Below, piece after piece: positions 24,723 to 34,726 of a DNA stretch of 64,000 nt. The position numbers and the translations under genes are program-made. The notes under the pieces are model-generated. The model saw only the letters and a program-made list of their open reading frames with translations. It was not told where the DNA came from and did not search any database. The DNA is taken from positions 501,619 to 565,618 of the forward strand of contig NZ_JAMOKG010000002.1 of the NCBI RefSeq assembly GCF_023656565.1, read 5' to 3'. The stretch's first letter is position 1. The number at the start of each line of letters is the position of its first letter. The stretch is from Flavobacterium tyrosinilyticum (GTDB lineage Bacteria > Bacteroidota > Bacteroidia > Flavobacteriales > Flavobacteriaceae).

Positions 24723-26181
24723 AGTAGTATTTTAGAGTAGTGAACAATTCTTTTATTCCTTTAGGGTTGCCTTCATGATTTCCAGATAATTCCATTTTTG
24801 ATGCGTTTACAGTTTCCACTGGAGGTAAATACATTGAAAGAATAGAAAAAGGTGTTGTGGCATCTTTCATTAGCTTAAACACATTTATTTCATCAACAAC
24901 ATAATTATCTACAGAAGCTAAGTACACAGCTTGATGTCGTAATCTAAGACTGTATGCCCAAATGAAAAATTTCTCGATTGCACGTGAAAGTTCAATATTT
25001 CCAAATTTATCAATGTAATAAATCAGAGAACAATCAAACATCATTCTGATATATTTGTCACCAATTCTACCTCTGCCATCATAGTTTTCCATAACATAAA
25101 TGATATCTCTGGCTTTTGTATCTAAATCTGGATGATTTGCTAAAGTGTTTTTATAGTCATCTAAAACTCTTTTGTAATGTGTAATCATTTCAAAAAAACG
25201 TCTTCCATTGATAACGGTTTGGTCTAATTGAAATGGAAATTCCATAAGATTTAAATCAACATTTCTATCATTATGTTGATTGTACCCATCTACGTAAAAG
25301 TGAGAAATACATAAAGGTTTAGTATGGGGGTAATTTTCTATTTTACCGATAGTAATACCTTTGAAAAGGTTTGTTTCGTTTTTGGTAAAAAAACGTGCAG
25401 AATTCCCTTTTGACCATGATTTTACACGAAATAGATATTCGCCAAACAATGAAACCAATTCGTTAGTTTCCATGTTTTCCCATGTAGAGATAACTTTACT
25501 TTTTTGTTGTTCTTCTGATTCTCCGAACTCTCTCAAGTGATAAGCCTTTAATAAATCATGTGGGTCTAAGTCTTTACCTCTAGCATTTTGTGAATCAAAA
25601 AACTGGAACGCTTCAGAGACGTCACTTAGCACAAACTTGATAAACTGACATTTGTTGAATAAAAATGAAATAGTTTCTTCATCTATCGAAGCTACTAAAC
25701 GTTCAATTTCTCGATAGTTGTTTTGTATGTTGGTAATTGAAATTTCATTCTTAAAAGAAGGAACAACCATCTTGTTTTTTATGCTTCCAATTTGTTCTTT
25801 TAAAACTTTATTCTGAATAATTATTTCATCCTTTTCAACAGCTTTTATTATGGCTTTTGTTATCAGAATTAGCGTGATTGTACGTTGCTGACCGTCAACT
25901 ATATTGTACTCAACTATATTGGTTTTATTATTTTTTTCTTGATGAATAACAATTGTGCCTAAGCGATAAGCTGATTTGTCTTTGTGGACAATAATATCAT
26001 CAATTAATTGTATTACATTTTTAGTTTCCCATTTATAAGGGCGTTGATATATTGGAAACTTAATATTAGAATAACTCAACAATGTAGCAACATCAATAAT
26101 ATCAGGTAAGACTTTACTTGTATTATTATCATTGGTAGTTTCCTTTTTATCGACCTCGTAAATCTCTTCTAATTCATTCAT
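24712..26181 (-). CDS. DUF262 protein, partner of the GmrSD-like protein (489 aa)
   Basis: The DUF262 domain has IKFPIYQRPYKWE (about 36-48) and YNIVDGQQRTITLILI, with later DSQNARGKDLDPHDLLKAYHL as in GmrS N-terminal domains. The C-terminal part (about 300-489) is helical and lacks a recognisable His-Asn-His nuclease, unlike the next gene. This suggests one sensor-type DUF262 subunit and one nuclease-bearing subunit. It lies 72 bases after the MBL gene. Confidence 0.83.
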   Translation of the reverse strand: MNELEEIYEVDKKETTNDNNTSKVLPDIIDVATLLSYSNIKFPIYQRPYKWETKNVIQLIDDIIVHKDKSAYRLGTIVIHQEKNNKTNIVEYNIVDGQQRTITLILITKAIIKAVEKDEIIIQNKVLKEQIGSIKNKMVVPSFKNEISITNIQNNYREIERLVASIDEETISFLFNKCQFIKFVLSDVSEAFQFFDSQNARGKDLDPHDLLKAYHLREFGESEEQQKSKVISTWENMETNELVSLFGEYLFRVKSWSKGNSARFFTKNETNLFKGITIGKIENYPHTKPLCISHFYVDGYNQHNDRNVDLNLMEFPFQLDQTVINGRRFFEMITHYKRVLDDYKNTLANHPDLDTKARDIIYVMENYDGRGRIGDKYIRMMFDCSLIYYIDKFGNIELSRAIEKFFIWAYSLRLRHQAVYLASVDNYVVDEINVFKLMKDATTPFSILSMYLPPVETVNASKMELSGNHEGNPKGIKELFTTLKYYYAQ

Positions 26182-26253
26182 AGCAAACTACTTTACATTA
26201 TAAATCTTTATCTCGCATCTCATCTTTGATAATATTTATCAGAATCCTAATTC

Positions 26254-27516
26254 CTAAATTATTCTATGATAATCTGAACTAGTACATGTGCAATTAGGAC
26301 AAGTACATCCGTCTGTTCTATGCATAGAATTAAATTTGGCTTCGATTACGTTTTTAACGTACGGAAAAGGATGACCATGTTTATTTCCAGATGAAATAAT
26401 AGAATTGCTACAATTTTTTGTACATGCACCTATTAGACTTACTTTTCCAGCATGCCCACCATGATGTGGTACAACAACATTTAGTTCATTGTTATTACAA
26501 TTAGGTATTAGAAAAGTGTCAATTTGTTCATAATGATGGTCTCCAGGGAAAATAAAATCGATATTTTTTGCATGTAATGATAATAGAAGCCCTCGCTTAT
26601 TTCTATCACTACAATTAGTTCCTTTATAAATTTTCAAAACATTTGTAGTACAGATTTCTGTCAGAACACTTGTCGCACCAGCTCCTGTTCCTTTTGGGTT
26701 CATTTCTATCGCGCAGACATTTGTATTTCTACTTAATTTATCAAAAGCTCTCCTCATTGTATCGTTTTCCATTCGTTTCGGTACTATACAAAAATCGAAA
26801 GAACTAATTACTGCATCAGATAATTCAAAAATACCATTGTAATGGTCAATATCCCAGTGACTTATTATTAATATTTTTTTAAAAGAATAATTTTCTTTTA
26901 GTATCGAATTAATTATTACTGCTCTTTTCTGAGATGTTGTTATTCTATTATATGTACTATTAAAAACTTGCGAAGATGATGCTCCTAAATCGTAAACAAT
27001 TAGAAATTCTTCATTAAATAATATTTCGTTCCAATTTCCTTGTCCTACATCATAAACAGAAACCTCAATTTTATCGCTATTTACTTTGTCATTAATATAA
27101 CTTGTGAAATTTACTGAATTACCCGCTGAAGAGTCTTGAGAATATGTTGTATAACTTAAAGCACTTTCAAATCTAGGAGTTATGTCACTTGCATTATATG
27201 TCAATGCCATATAACTTGAGAGAATTTCTCCATCATCTGAATCGGTAGTCCAGTTGTTATTTTCGATAAAAACAGTTGGCATATTGTAATAGTGTCCTTC
27301 TCTAGGGATTCCACCTTTTTTAAATGTGACGTTTTTTACTTCAAGCATTGAATTTGCTCCATTCTTCTGTCTTTCAATGAGCTCGTAAAATATTTCTTCA
27401 TTACTATTTATGACTGGGAAATCAAGTAATAAATAATAAACGAATTGATTATTGGCATTTAGATATTTATTTATTTTTTCTATGAAAACAACAATTTTTT
27501 TTGACATAAATTTCAA
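26254..27516 (-). CDS. MBL-fold protein in the defence operon, ComEC-like hydrolase domain (420 aa)
   Basis: About 150 N-terminal residues of unknown fold precede a metallo-beta-lactamase domain: SVYDVGQGNWNEILF (153-167), IVYDLGASS, SHWDIDHYNG (H220, D222, D224, H225) and VVPHHGGHAGKVS, with SSGNKHGHPFPYV near the end. The motif set resembles the ComEC/Rec2 MBL domain without its membrane parts. The tail is cysteine-rich (CTCPNCTC). A nuclease or phosphodiesterase role is likely by family. An alternative ATG lies 9 bases downstream (MSKKIVV). Confidence 0.75.
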   Translation of the reverse strand: MKFMSKKIVVFIEKINKYLNANNQFVYYLLLDFPVINSNEEIFYELIERQKNGANSMLEVKNVTFKKGGIPREGHYYNMPTVFIENNNWTTDSDDGEILSSYMALTYNASDITPRFESALSYTTYSQDSSAGNSVNFTSYINDKVNSDKIEVSVYDVGQGNWNEILFNEEFLIVYDLGASSSQVFNSTYNRITTSQKRAVIINSILKENYSFKKILIISHWDIDHYNGIFELSDAVISSFDFCIVPKRMENDTMRRAFDKLSRNTNVCAIEMNPKGTGAGATSVLTEICTTNVLKIYKGTNCSDRNKRGLLLSLHAKNIDFIFPGDHHYEQIDTFLIPNCNNNELNVVVPHHGGHAGKVSLIGACTKNCSNSIISSGNKHGHPFPYVKNVIEAKFNSMHRTDGCTCPNCTCTSSDYHRII

Positions 27517-27572
27517 TGCATATTTTTAATGTCTCCACTTTTTAGTAGGCAAAAAGTGCAAACATGTGTTTC

Positions 27573-28403
27573 TTACTTTAGTATTTCCTTCAGCTTTTCT
27601 TTTTCAGACCATTTAAGCGGTTCTTCATTATTAGTATGCTGTCTAAGAATATTTATCTGATTTGATAATAATACTGGGGCATACCCATCTGCACTATCAT
27701 TCATCAGTACAATTTTATTATCAATATAAGGGGCGTATTTTGAATTTGAGGCAATCTCAAAATTTAAATTTGTTCTAGCTATACTATTTGAATAGTTGGT
27801 AATATTTGACCCCGTCACATAACTAATCAATGAAAGTCTATTTCTTTTTTCAATAATTGCACTAAATCTAACAGTTCTATATTTTTCTTTATCCAAACTA
27901 GCTCTAAATTTTCTATCCCCTTTGTCAATTATTGATTCAAGAAATGCATTAGCATTTTTCCGAAATGTTTCTTTTTCCTCTTTTTCTTTTAAATCATCAA
28001 GTTCGACTGTTGCTGATGAAACACACATAGAAATGAATTGTGCTAAATCATATATTAAGTTAGGAACTAATATTTCACTAGTAGTGGTTTTATAATAATG
28101 TTTGCAACCTTTTTTATCAGTTGTTGTTTTTATTTGATAATGATTTTCATAATGATAAAGTATCTTTAATAAATATTGATTATCATAATCAACTTGCGAT
28201 TCATATGCCTCTGAATTTAATAAACCTCCATCGGAAACAATAAATTTATCGTCCCTTTTTGTTAGAAATAAAGAGACAAACTTATTTGAAGTTGTTGAAT
28301 ATGGAGTAATTATTTCAATCGTTTCAGCTCCTCGATATTTAAATGACCATAATTGGTCAAAACAAAACTTAATATTCTCGTAAATTTCATGATATTTATT
28401 CAT
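27573..28403 (-). CDS. Defence-operon protein, possibly DUF1828-like (276 aa)
   Basis: The ATG at 28403 is preferred because GGAG lies 7 bases upstream and it overlaps the previous stop; an ATG at 28415 is the alternative. The N-terminal 80 residues (ETIEIITPYSTTSNKFVSLFLTKRDDKFIVSDGGLL) resemble DUF1828 domains, which occur near restriction and toxin-like genes. That match is by eye only. The middle is acidic and rich in charged helices. It overlaps the 191-aa gene, so the two are probably made as a pair. Confidence 0.6.
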   Translation of the reverse strand: MNKYHEIYENIKFCFDQLWSFKYRGAETIEIITPYSTTSNKFVSLFLTKRDDKFIVSDGGLLNSEAYESQVDYDNQYLLKILYHYENHYQIKTTTDKKGCKHYYKTTTSEILVPNLIYDLAQFISMCVSSATVELDDLKEKEEKETFRKNANAFLESIIDKGDRKFRASLDKEKYRTVRFSAIIEKRNRLSLISYVTGSNITNYSNSIARTNLNFEIASNSKYAPYIDNKIVLMNDSADGYAPVLLSNQINILRQHTNNEEPLKWSEKEKLKEILK

Positions 28404-28971
28404 AATCAACTCCATTTAGTGGATTAAAACTATCAGTATCTAAGTCTAATTCAGAAGTTGGAGTTTGTTTTATCTCAATATATTCTGAATTGTAATATGT
28501 TTTAGATTCATCACAATAATGTGCCATACATAAAGAGACATCATTTAAAAGTATTTCACGAGTAGTTGGATTTTTTAAAGAGTCTGTTTGATAAGCAATA
28601 TTTCTTCCTTCATTATCAAATTTATGAAAGTGAGGGGTGTCAATTTTAAGCTCATTTAAAGGCGTTAACGGTATTTTATTTAAATGTGAAACGCCATCGG
28701 AATCAAAACGGAAAAATGGTTCAACAGTCAAATCCTTTGCTCTTAATTTGAACTTGAAACTTCTTTTGTCATGTACCTTTGATTCTATTAATAGTTCCAT
28801 ATCCATTTTGATTGTAGGATGTTCAACTTTAGCAGATTTTAATCTCGTATCAGAATGATTGTTTTTAATTTCATCTAATACGATTATTTTCTTTTCACAA
28901 TTTTTTTCACCTCCCAATAGTTTTTCATATTTCTCAAAGTGAGTTTGGATTTCCGCATTGTTTTTAGCCAT
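28396..28971 (-). CDS. Unrecognised defence-operon protein (191 aa)
   Basis: A soluble, charged protein with no family I can name. Features seen: HPTIKMDMELLIESKVHDKRSF and HLNKIPLTPLNELKIDTPHFHKFD in the middle, then CMAHYCDESKTYYNSEYIEI. The start is 12 bases after the Res gene ends and the stop overlaps the next gene, so it is firmly within the operon. It could be an immunity or specificity partner of the following protein (inference). Confidence 0.6.
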   Translation of the reverse strand: MAKNNAEIQTHFEKYEKLLGGEKNCEKKIIVLDEIKNNHSDTRLKSAKVEHPTIKMDMELLIESKVHDKRSFKFKLRAKDLTVEPFFRFDSDGVSHLNKIPLTPLNELKIDTPHFHKFDNEGRNIAYQTDSLKNPTTREILLNDVSLCMAHYCDESKTYYNSEYIEIKQTPTSELDLDTDSFNPLNGVDYE

Positions 28972-28983
28972 AAATCTTAAATT

Positions 28984-31900
28984 TTATTTATTCAAAGCAT
29001 AATCTTCAATATCTGCCAGTTCAGTCGCAACAATCATTTTACTGCCAATAGCATTAAAATGTCGTTTCCCACATTTAATTTTACCTGCTTCTTTTGGTCT
29101 TAAATCAAATAGTCCTGTACTACCTTTGGATTCAACTACAAAATATAATTTTTCATCATCTTGGTCTTTCCACATAATAGCCCAGTCAGGATTGTAGGTT
29201 CCAAGGGGAGTATCGATTTTAAACCAATCTGGAAGTTTGGCATAAACCGAAATGTTATCACTGTTTTCAAATTGTTTTGCCAAGTTTGACTCTACATTAG
29301 AATCGTAAACTACATAATTATATGGAGATTTTGAACTCTCTTTCAAATTGCTTTTCAGATAACCAAACAATTCTTTGTTTTCAAAAAGTTCTTGGCTGTA
29401 ATATTCTGCATCCCCAATTTTCTTGTAACTAATTCCGTCAATGATGTGTAAATTCATTTGTTCGTTGATAATATCAATACAACCTTCAATGAATTTTTGA
29501 GGATTAATTTTGAAATAATCCAATTTATTGATTCCAGTTAAAATTGTTACAATCGATTTTCTTGTTAGCTGGGTTTCATTCTGAAGGTAACTTACTATGT
29601 CTGGTAATCTTTCTACTTCATCTTTGATACTCGTTGTTTCACTATTAGGACTTATTGTAGCATCAACTCCACCAGCATTAATTGAGATAGAAGCTTTTGT
29701 ATAAATAAGTTTTCCTCTTGTAATTTTTAAACGGTCATTAATTGCATTAATACATTCTTTAACTAATTTGTCAGAATCAAAGTTTACTGAGAAAGTAGTT
29801 TTAAATTTTACTTTTTCCCATAGTTCTCTAAACTCTGGACTGTCTAAAATTCTTTTGTTTACAGTAACTAATTTTTTGTCTGCTTGGTTTTTTATTTCAA
29901 GTCTTCCAGCGGTTTCTTTTAAAGTGTTTAGGATTTGATTTAAAACATTCTCTTGTTCTTTGAACTCTTCAGGAATAACAACATTATCGGCTTTAATATC
30001 GATTTTTAGTTTGTCCTGAACCTTACCTTTTGCATCGATATAACCTTTCTCAATTAGGTATTTGAAAAGCTCTTCTGATTTTTCTTGTCCTAAATATACA
30101 TTATGCTCTTCACCAATTTCAACGACAATACTACTAAAACTGTGCTTTTCGATAATACCGAATTTAATCCCCGTTTCTTTTTCAATTTCTTTCTGAAAAT
30201 TATCTACAAATTCAGCATAGGTTTCAGTAGCCATGACGGTTAAAGTATTCACTTCATGACCGTATACACGTTCTCCCTTTTGATTTACACATAAACGCAA
30301 ACCACGACCTATTTCTTGTCTTCTTCTAATTTCCGAACCACCAGCATCTTTTAAAGTGCAAATCTGGAATACATTTGGATTATCCCATCCTTCTTTTAAT
30401 GCAGAGTGAGAGAATATGAAACGTAATTTTGAGTCAAAGCTCAAAAGCATTTCTTTGTCACGCATAATAAGATTATAAGTATCTTCATCTGCGTTGGTAT
30501 TCCCTTTTGTGTCTTTAAAGTATTCATATTTGTCTTTAGAATTACTTTTTTTAGCTTTTTTATCAATAGAGAAATAACCATTATGCACTTGATTTGCTTC
30601 AACTTCAGCATCTTTTATTTCTCCAAATAAGCTAGCGTATTTTGGTTTTGCTATTAGCTTCAAATACTCTTTTTCGAAAATTTCAGCATACTCACCATTA
30701 GCAACATTACCATCTTCATCATATTGGCGGTATTTGCTTACAGAATCAATAAAGAACAAAGAAAGAACTTTTATTCCTTGAGGATTTAATACTAATTCTT
30801 TGTTTAAATGCTCTTCAATAGTCTTACGAATTAAAGCAGTTTTTATTTGCTTATCATCTACATTTCCTATCGCTTCACCTAGTTTTATTATTTCATCTTT
30901 ACTGGTGAAATCAATGTATTCATTGCCAGCTATTGCATAAATATCTTTTATAATATAGCCTTCGTATTCAGCTCTGTCTGTTATTTGTTCTAAATCATGA
31001 TTTTGCTTTACATCAACCGTTTTTCTTTTGATACTTCCGTCCTTAAAAATGTCCAATTCAACTTTAGCTATTGGAAAACCTTTTGAAATCTTAACATCAA
31101 CAAGTCTAATATAAGCATTGTTGTTGATGCCTTCAGTTTGAACGGAACCAACCTCAATTTGTTTAACTAACTTCTTTTCATAAGCATCTACAGCATCAAG
31201 CTTATACATCATGTTGATTTTATCCTCTTTGCGGTGAGTTGCTGAGTATTTTATTATTGCTATCGGGCTTAGACCTTGAATTGCTTTCTTTCGAGTTTCT
31301 GTACTTATTGTAGTTTGGGGTTCATCAATAAACACGACTGGATTAGTATTTCTGATTAAATCCAAAGGTTTATATCCTAATGAGTCATTGTATCTGTGAA
31401 TGATGTTTGCGCTTTTCTTTTCGTCTTCTGGTTTTTCAAAACTTTTTGCAAAAGCATCAATATTAATAACCATAATTTCTAAACGGTCATTAGTAGCAAA
31501 ATCTCTAACTTCATTTAGTTTGCTGGAATCATAAACAAAGAAATTGTAGTTGATATTATCATACAATTCTCTTAAATGTTCTCTAGTTATTTGTAATGAT
31601 TTATAAACCCCTTCTTTGATTGGAATAGAAGGAACTACAATAATATGTTTAGAAAACCCATATTTTTTATACAGTTCAACAATGGTTCTCAGATAAACAT
31701 AAGTTTTACCTGTACCTGTTTCCATTTCAACTGTAAAATCAAGATGCTTTCTATCTACTTCAGTTTTTGTTGAAGGTTTTAATCCATTGGATAGTTGAAT
31801 TCTTTGAGTGTTTTCTAGAATTTGTCCTTCAGTCAATAGTAATCTATTACCATAGCCTATATCAGTAAAACCAATATTTTGCTGTTTGGCTAAAAACGCT

Positions 31901-32013
31901 GGAGAATAGACCGTAAAGTTAGAATCGCATTTTTCTTGACCACTGAAAATATCAACGATTGCTTCAATAGCTTCTTGTTGGTAGTTTAACGAACTATCAA
32001 ATTGTATTTTCAT
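28984..32013 (-). CDS. Type III-like restriction enzyme Res subunit (DEAD/DEAH helicase-nuclease, 1009 aa)
   Basis: Superfamily 2 helicase with Walker A in METGTGKTYVYLRTIV, Walker B VVFIDEPQ, a SATHR motif III, and RRRQEIGRGLRL as motif VI. The C-terminal nuclease has the PD-(D/E)xK core: PD at 942-943 (TYNPDWAIM), then E961-S-K963 in FVVESKG. This is the Res architecture of type III restriction enzymes, which translocate on DNA and cut near an unmethylated site. It follows the Mod gene by 2 bases, so Mod and Res form one unit. Confidence 0.88.
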   Translation of the reverse strand: MKIQFDSSLNYQQEAIEAIVDIFSGQEKCDSNFTVYSPAFLAKQQNIGFTDIGYGNRLLLTEGQILENTQRIQLSNGLKPSTKTEVDRKHLDFTVEMETGTGKTYVYLRTIVELYKKYGFSKHIIVVPSIPIKEGVYKSLQITREHLRELYDNINYNFFVYDSSKLNEVRDFATNDRLEIMVINIDAFAKSFEKPEDEKKSANIIHRYNDSLGYKPLDLIRNTNPVVFIDEPQTTISTETRKKAIQGLSPIAIIKYSATHRKEDKINMMYKLDAVDAYEKKLVKQIEVGSVQTEGINNNAYIRLVDVKISKGFPIAKVELDIFKDGSIKRKTVDVKQNHDLEQITDRAEYEGYIIKDIYAIAGNEYIDFTSKDEIIKLGEAIGNVDDKQIKTALIRKTIEEHLNKELVLNPQGIKVLSLFFIDSVSKYRQYDEDGNVANGEYAEIFEKEYLKLIAKPKYASLFGEIKDAEVEANQVHNGYFSIDKKAKKSNSKDKYEYFKDTKGNTNADEDTYNLIMRDKEMLLSFDSKLRFIFSHSALKEGWDNPNVFQICTLKDAGGSEIRRRQEIGRGLRLCVNQKGERVYGHEVNTLTVMATETYAEFVDNFQKEIEKETGIKFGIIEKHSFSSIVVEIGEEHNVYLGQEKSEELFKYLIEKGYIDAKGKVQDKLKIDIKADNVVIPEEFKEQENVLNQILNTLKETAGRLEIKNQADKKLVTVNKRILDSPEFRELWEKVKFKTTFSVNFDSDKLVKECINAINDRLKITRGKLIYTKASISINAGGVDATISPNSETTSIKDEVERLPDIVSYLQNETQLTRKSIVTILTGINKLDYFKINPQKFIEGCIDIINEQMNLHIIDGISYKKIGDAEYYSQELFENKELFGYLKSNLKESSKSPYNYVVYDSNVESNLAKQFENSDNISVYAKLPDWFKIDTPLGTYNPDWAIMWKDQDDEKLYFVVESKGSTGLFDLRPKEAGKIKCGKRHFNAIGSKMIVATELADIEDYALNK

Positions 32014-32015
32014 AC

Positions 32016-33959
32016 TTATATACTTTTGATTTCATTAATACCAAAACGTTTCAAAGTTTGCACGGAGTTTGTTTTTTCTACATCTCCAAAACCAGAATCT
32101 TTAAATATTACTCTACATGCTTCTGGATTTAAGGCTTCTTTCCATGCACCAATTCCTTCAGCAACTTTATTGGTAATATTATTGGCTAAACAAATAAATA
32201 AAGCTCCAAAACCAACACTAAATACTTTTTTCCCTTCTATCAATTTTTCTTCAATAGGTAAGGTTAAATCTAAACCGTATTTCAATAATATCTCGAATAA
32301 TACATCTTCTTCGGTACGACCTGTCTTAATGTTGTCTTGAGAATCAAACAAATTATCTACTAAATTATCTGGATTGCCATCCCAACCTTTGATGTTCGAA
32401 CTATCTAGTTTAAAAACTTTGAAGCCAATATCTAAATTATCAATTGCTATTTGTAAATTATCGATTTCATCTTTGTCTTCCTGAAGTAAGCTATTTTTTG
32501 ATTTTAACTTATTAAGCCTTTCCGTTTCTTCTGCAACTATTTTATTTCCTGCTCTACGGATACGTTCTTTACCAATTTCCACTATACTTTTATAGCCATC
32601 TTTAAACGCATCACTCTTTTCATTAGTAGGTTCTGGCAATTGAACTTGGATAAATTTACGATTTCCTTGGTCTTCTGCATTAAGTTGCATGACAGCATGC
32701 GCAGTAGTAGCGGAACCAGAAAAGAAATCTACAATCAAGTCATCTGAGCTTGTATATAATTCTAATTCTCTTTTTATTAAATTTACAGGTTTAGGATAGT
32801 CAAAATAAGCTTGTCCATTAAATAATTTTTTCAGACTTTGCATTGCTTCTTGAGAATGTCCCACTTCTGAATATTTCCAAATTGTCATTGGAGTAATTGT
32901 ATCTTTCACTTCAGATAGAAAACGTTTAATTGAAGGTGTTGCATCATTGTTTGCCCCAAACCATATTCTATTGTCAGCACAAAATTCATCAAACCGTTCT
33001 TTATTTAAGCGCCAACTGTAACCTTTGGGAGGTAATACTGTTCTGCCTGTTGGTAAAGTAATTTCATAAATATTTTCTTGAATAGCTGGTCCAACTGATA
33101 AATCACTTGATTTCCAAATACCTCTTGAGTCATTATCTGGGTTTGAATAACGAGCATTTGCTTCTTCACTTCTTTTCAAACCATTATTTATTAAATTAGA
33201 TACATTTTTTGCAAAGCATAAAATAAAATCATGATTTTCCGAAAAGTGTTTTTTCAAATTAACTGGTGAATATGCTCTTTCCCAAATCAACTGAGCAACA
33301 AAATTATCTTCTCCAAAAATTTCATTACTTAATTTTTTGAGATTTTCAACTTCATTATCATCAATACTCATAAAAATTACTCCATCGTCTTTCAGTAAAT
33401 TTCTAGCTAAACTCAAGCGAGGATACATCATATTTAACCAATTGGAATGATATCGTCCATCACTGTCAGAATTAGTAGAAAGTTTATTTCCTTCATCATC
33501 AACTTGACCAGTAATTTGCTGGTAATTTTTAAGGTTGTCTGTGTAGTTGTCTTTATAAACGAAGTCTTTACCTGTATTATAGGGAGGGTCAATGTAAATC
33601 ATTTTTACCTTGTTATTGTAGCTTTTTTGCAACAGTTTTAGTACTTCAAGATTGTCGCCTTCAAGGTATAAATTTTCGGTAGTATCCCAGTTTACACTTT
33701 CATCTTTAGCTGGTCTTAAAGTTCCTGTACTTGGTTTGTGTGCTTCTCTACGGGCTTGAGCTTTACCAGCCCATGTAAAACGGTAATATTCCTCTTCGTC
33801 TTCAATTTCTTTTCCCAAAATATCTTGTAGCACCTTAAAATCAATTTTACCTTCAGTAAGTACTTCAGGAAAAAGTTCTTTCAATCGTGCAATATTATCA
33901 TTTACTATATCTAAACTTTGAGTCAGTTCGTCACCTTTTTTTACTTGTTCTATGCTCAT
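32016..33959 (-). CDS. Type III-like adenine-specific DNA methyltransferase (Mod, 647 aa)
   Basis: Motif IV DPPYNTG at 124-130 comes before motif I VDFFSGSATTAHAV, the beta-class order of type III Mod enzymes making N6-methyladenine. The preceding LYLEGDNLEVLKLLQKSY block is also standard. The target-recognition region would be around 200-340. It provides self-protection and sequence specificity for Res. Its start overlaps the DUF4391 stop by 4 bases, showing translational coupling. No long simple repeat that would suggest phase variation was seen. Confidence 0.92.
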   Translation of the reverse strand: MSIEQVKKGDELTQSLDIVNDNIARLKELFPEVLTEGKIDFKVLQDILGKEIEDEEEYYRFTWAGKAQARREAHKPSTGTLRPAKDESVNWDTTENLYLEGDNLEVLKLLQKSYNNKVKMIYIDPPYNTGKDFVYKDNYTDNLKNYQQITGQVDDEGNKLSTNSDSDGRYHSNWLNMMYPRLSLARNLLKDDGVIFMSIDDNEVENLKKLSNEIFGEDNFVAQLIWERAYSPVNLKKHFSENHDFILCFAKNVSNLINNGLKRSEEANARYSNPDNDSRGIWKSSDLSVGPAIQENIYEITLPTGRTVLPPKGYSWRLNKERFDEFCADNRIWFGANNDATPSIKRFLSEVKDTITPMTIWKYSEVGHSQEAMQSLKKLFNGQAYFDYPKPVNLIKRELELYTSSDDLIVDFFSGSATTAHAVMQLNAEDQGNRKFIQVQLPEPTNEKSDAFKDGYKSIVEIGKERIRRAGNKIVAEETERLNKLKSKNSLLQEDKDEIDNLQIAIDNLDIGFKVFKLDSSNIKGWDGNPDNLVDNLFDSQDNIKTGRTEEDVLFEILLKYGLDLTLPIEEKLIEGKKVFSVGFGALFICLANNITNKVAEGIGAWKEALNPEACRVIFKDSGFGDVEKTNSVQTLKRFGINEIKSI

Positions 33960-34723
33960 AGTGTATTTAATAAGTTTTTTATATTTTCTATTTCGTTTCT
34001 TTTTCTTTGAATATCAATATTTAAAGAAACTTTGGTATTGAGTTGTGTTTCCTTTTTTATTTGGTTCGACAAAGTAATGATTTCTTTTTCGATTCTTTGT
34101 ATAGTTTCGAGATGTTTTAGGTCGTCTTCAGTTCTTACAGAACTTCTTAAATTGAAGGTTCCTGTAACCATTGCTGTTTGAAATTGAACAATAGCACTGG
34201 TATAACTTTTATATGTTGTTTCTAAGTTGGTTTTGTCCAATATTGAAAAATCCACAGCTTTAAAAAAAGCAGTAACAAACTCATTTTTATATAATTTTAA
34301 AACAGTCGGGGAGTTGATAAAAGCCTCAATAGTTCGTTTCGATTTATCATTTTGATTGATTTTTTTGTCACAAACATTTACTACAAATTCATTTGCATTT
34401 TCAATAACCAAAACAATTGGATAGGGAATGTGTTTCTGGAATAAATTAGCCACTTTATCAATTGTACCTTTCAAAAGATTTTCAGATACTGTACAAGTGA
34501 TAATTTGAATTTCTTCGAAAATATAGATTTCATTTTGGAATAAAGCAATATTAGAGTTGGATGGTTTGATACTTGCTAACCATTCCATCATGATAATTTC
34601 ATTCAATATTTTTTTGTCAGCTGAACTCAGTTCAAAGTTTCTAATAAAGAAAGCTTTGCTTATTTTCTTACTGACAATAGCCCTATCAGGTATATTTAAT
34701 ATTTTATTGTAACTAAAACTCAT
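33956..34723 (-). CDS. DUF4391 family protein between helicase and Mod (255 aa)
   Basis: The opening RAIVSKKISKAFFIRNFELSSADKKILNEIIMMEWLASIKPSN is the DUF4391 pattern, and the C-terminal third is a probable coiled coil (about 205-250). The biochemical role is unknown. By position it may bridge the SNF2 helicase and Mod/Res. It starts 3 bases after the helicase gene ends and overlaps mod by 4 bases. Confidence 0.75.
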   Translation of the reverse strand: MSFSYNKILNIPDRAIVSKKISKAFFIRNFELSSADKKILNEIIMMEWLASIKPSNSNIALFQNEIYIFEEIQIITCTVSENLLKGTIDKVANLFQKHIPYPIVLVIENANEFVVNVCDKKINQNDKSKRTIEAFINSPTVLKLYKNEFVTAFFKAVDFSILDKTNLETTYKSYTSAIVQFQTAMVTGTFNLRSSVRTEDDLKHLETIQRIEKEIITLSNQIKKETQLNTKVSLNIDIQRKRNEIENIKNLLNTL

Positions 34724-34726
34724 TGC

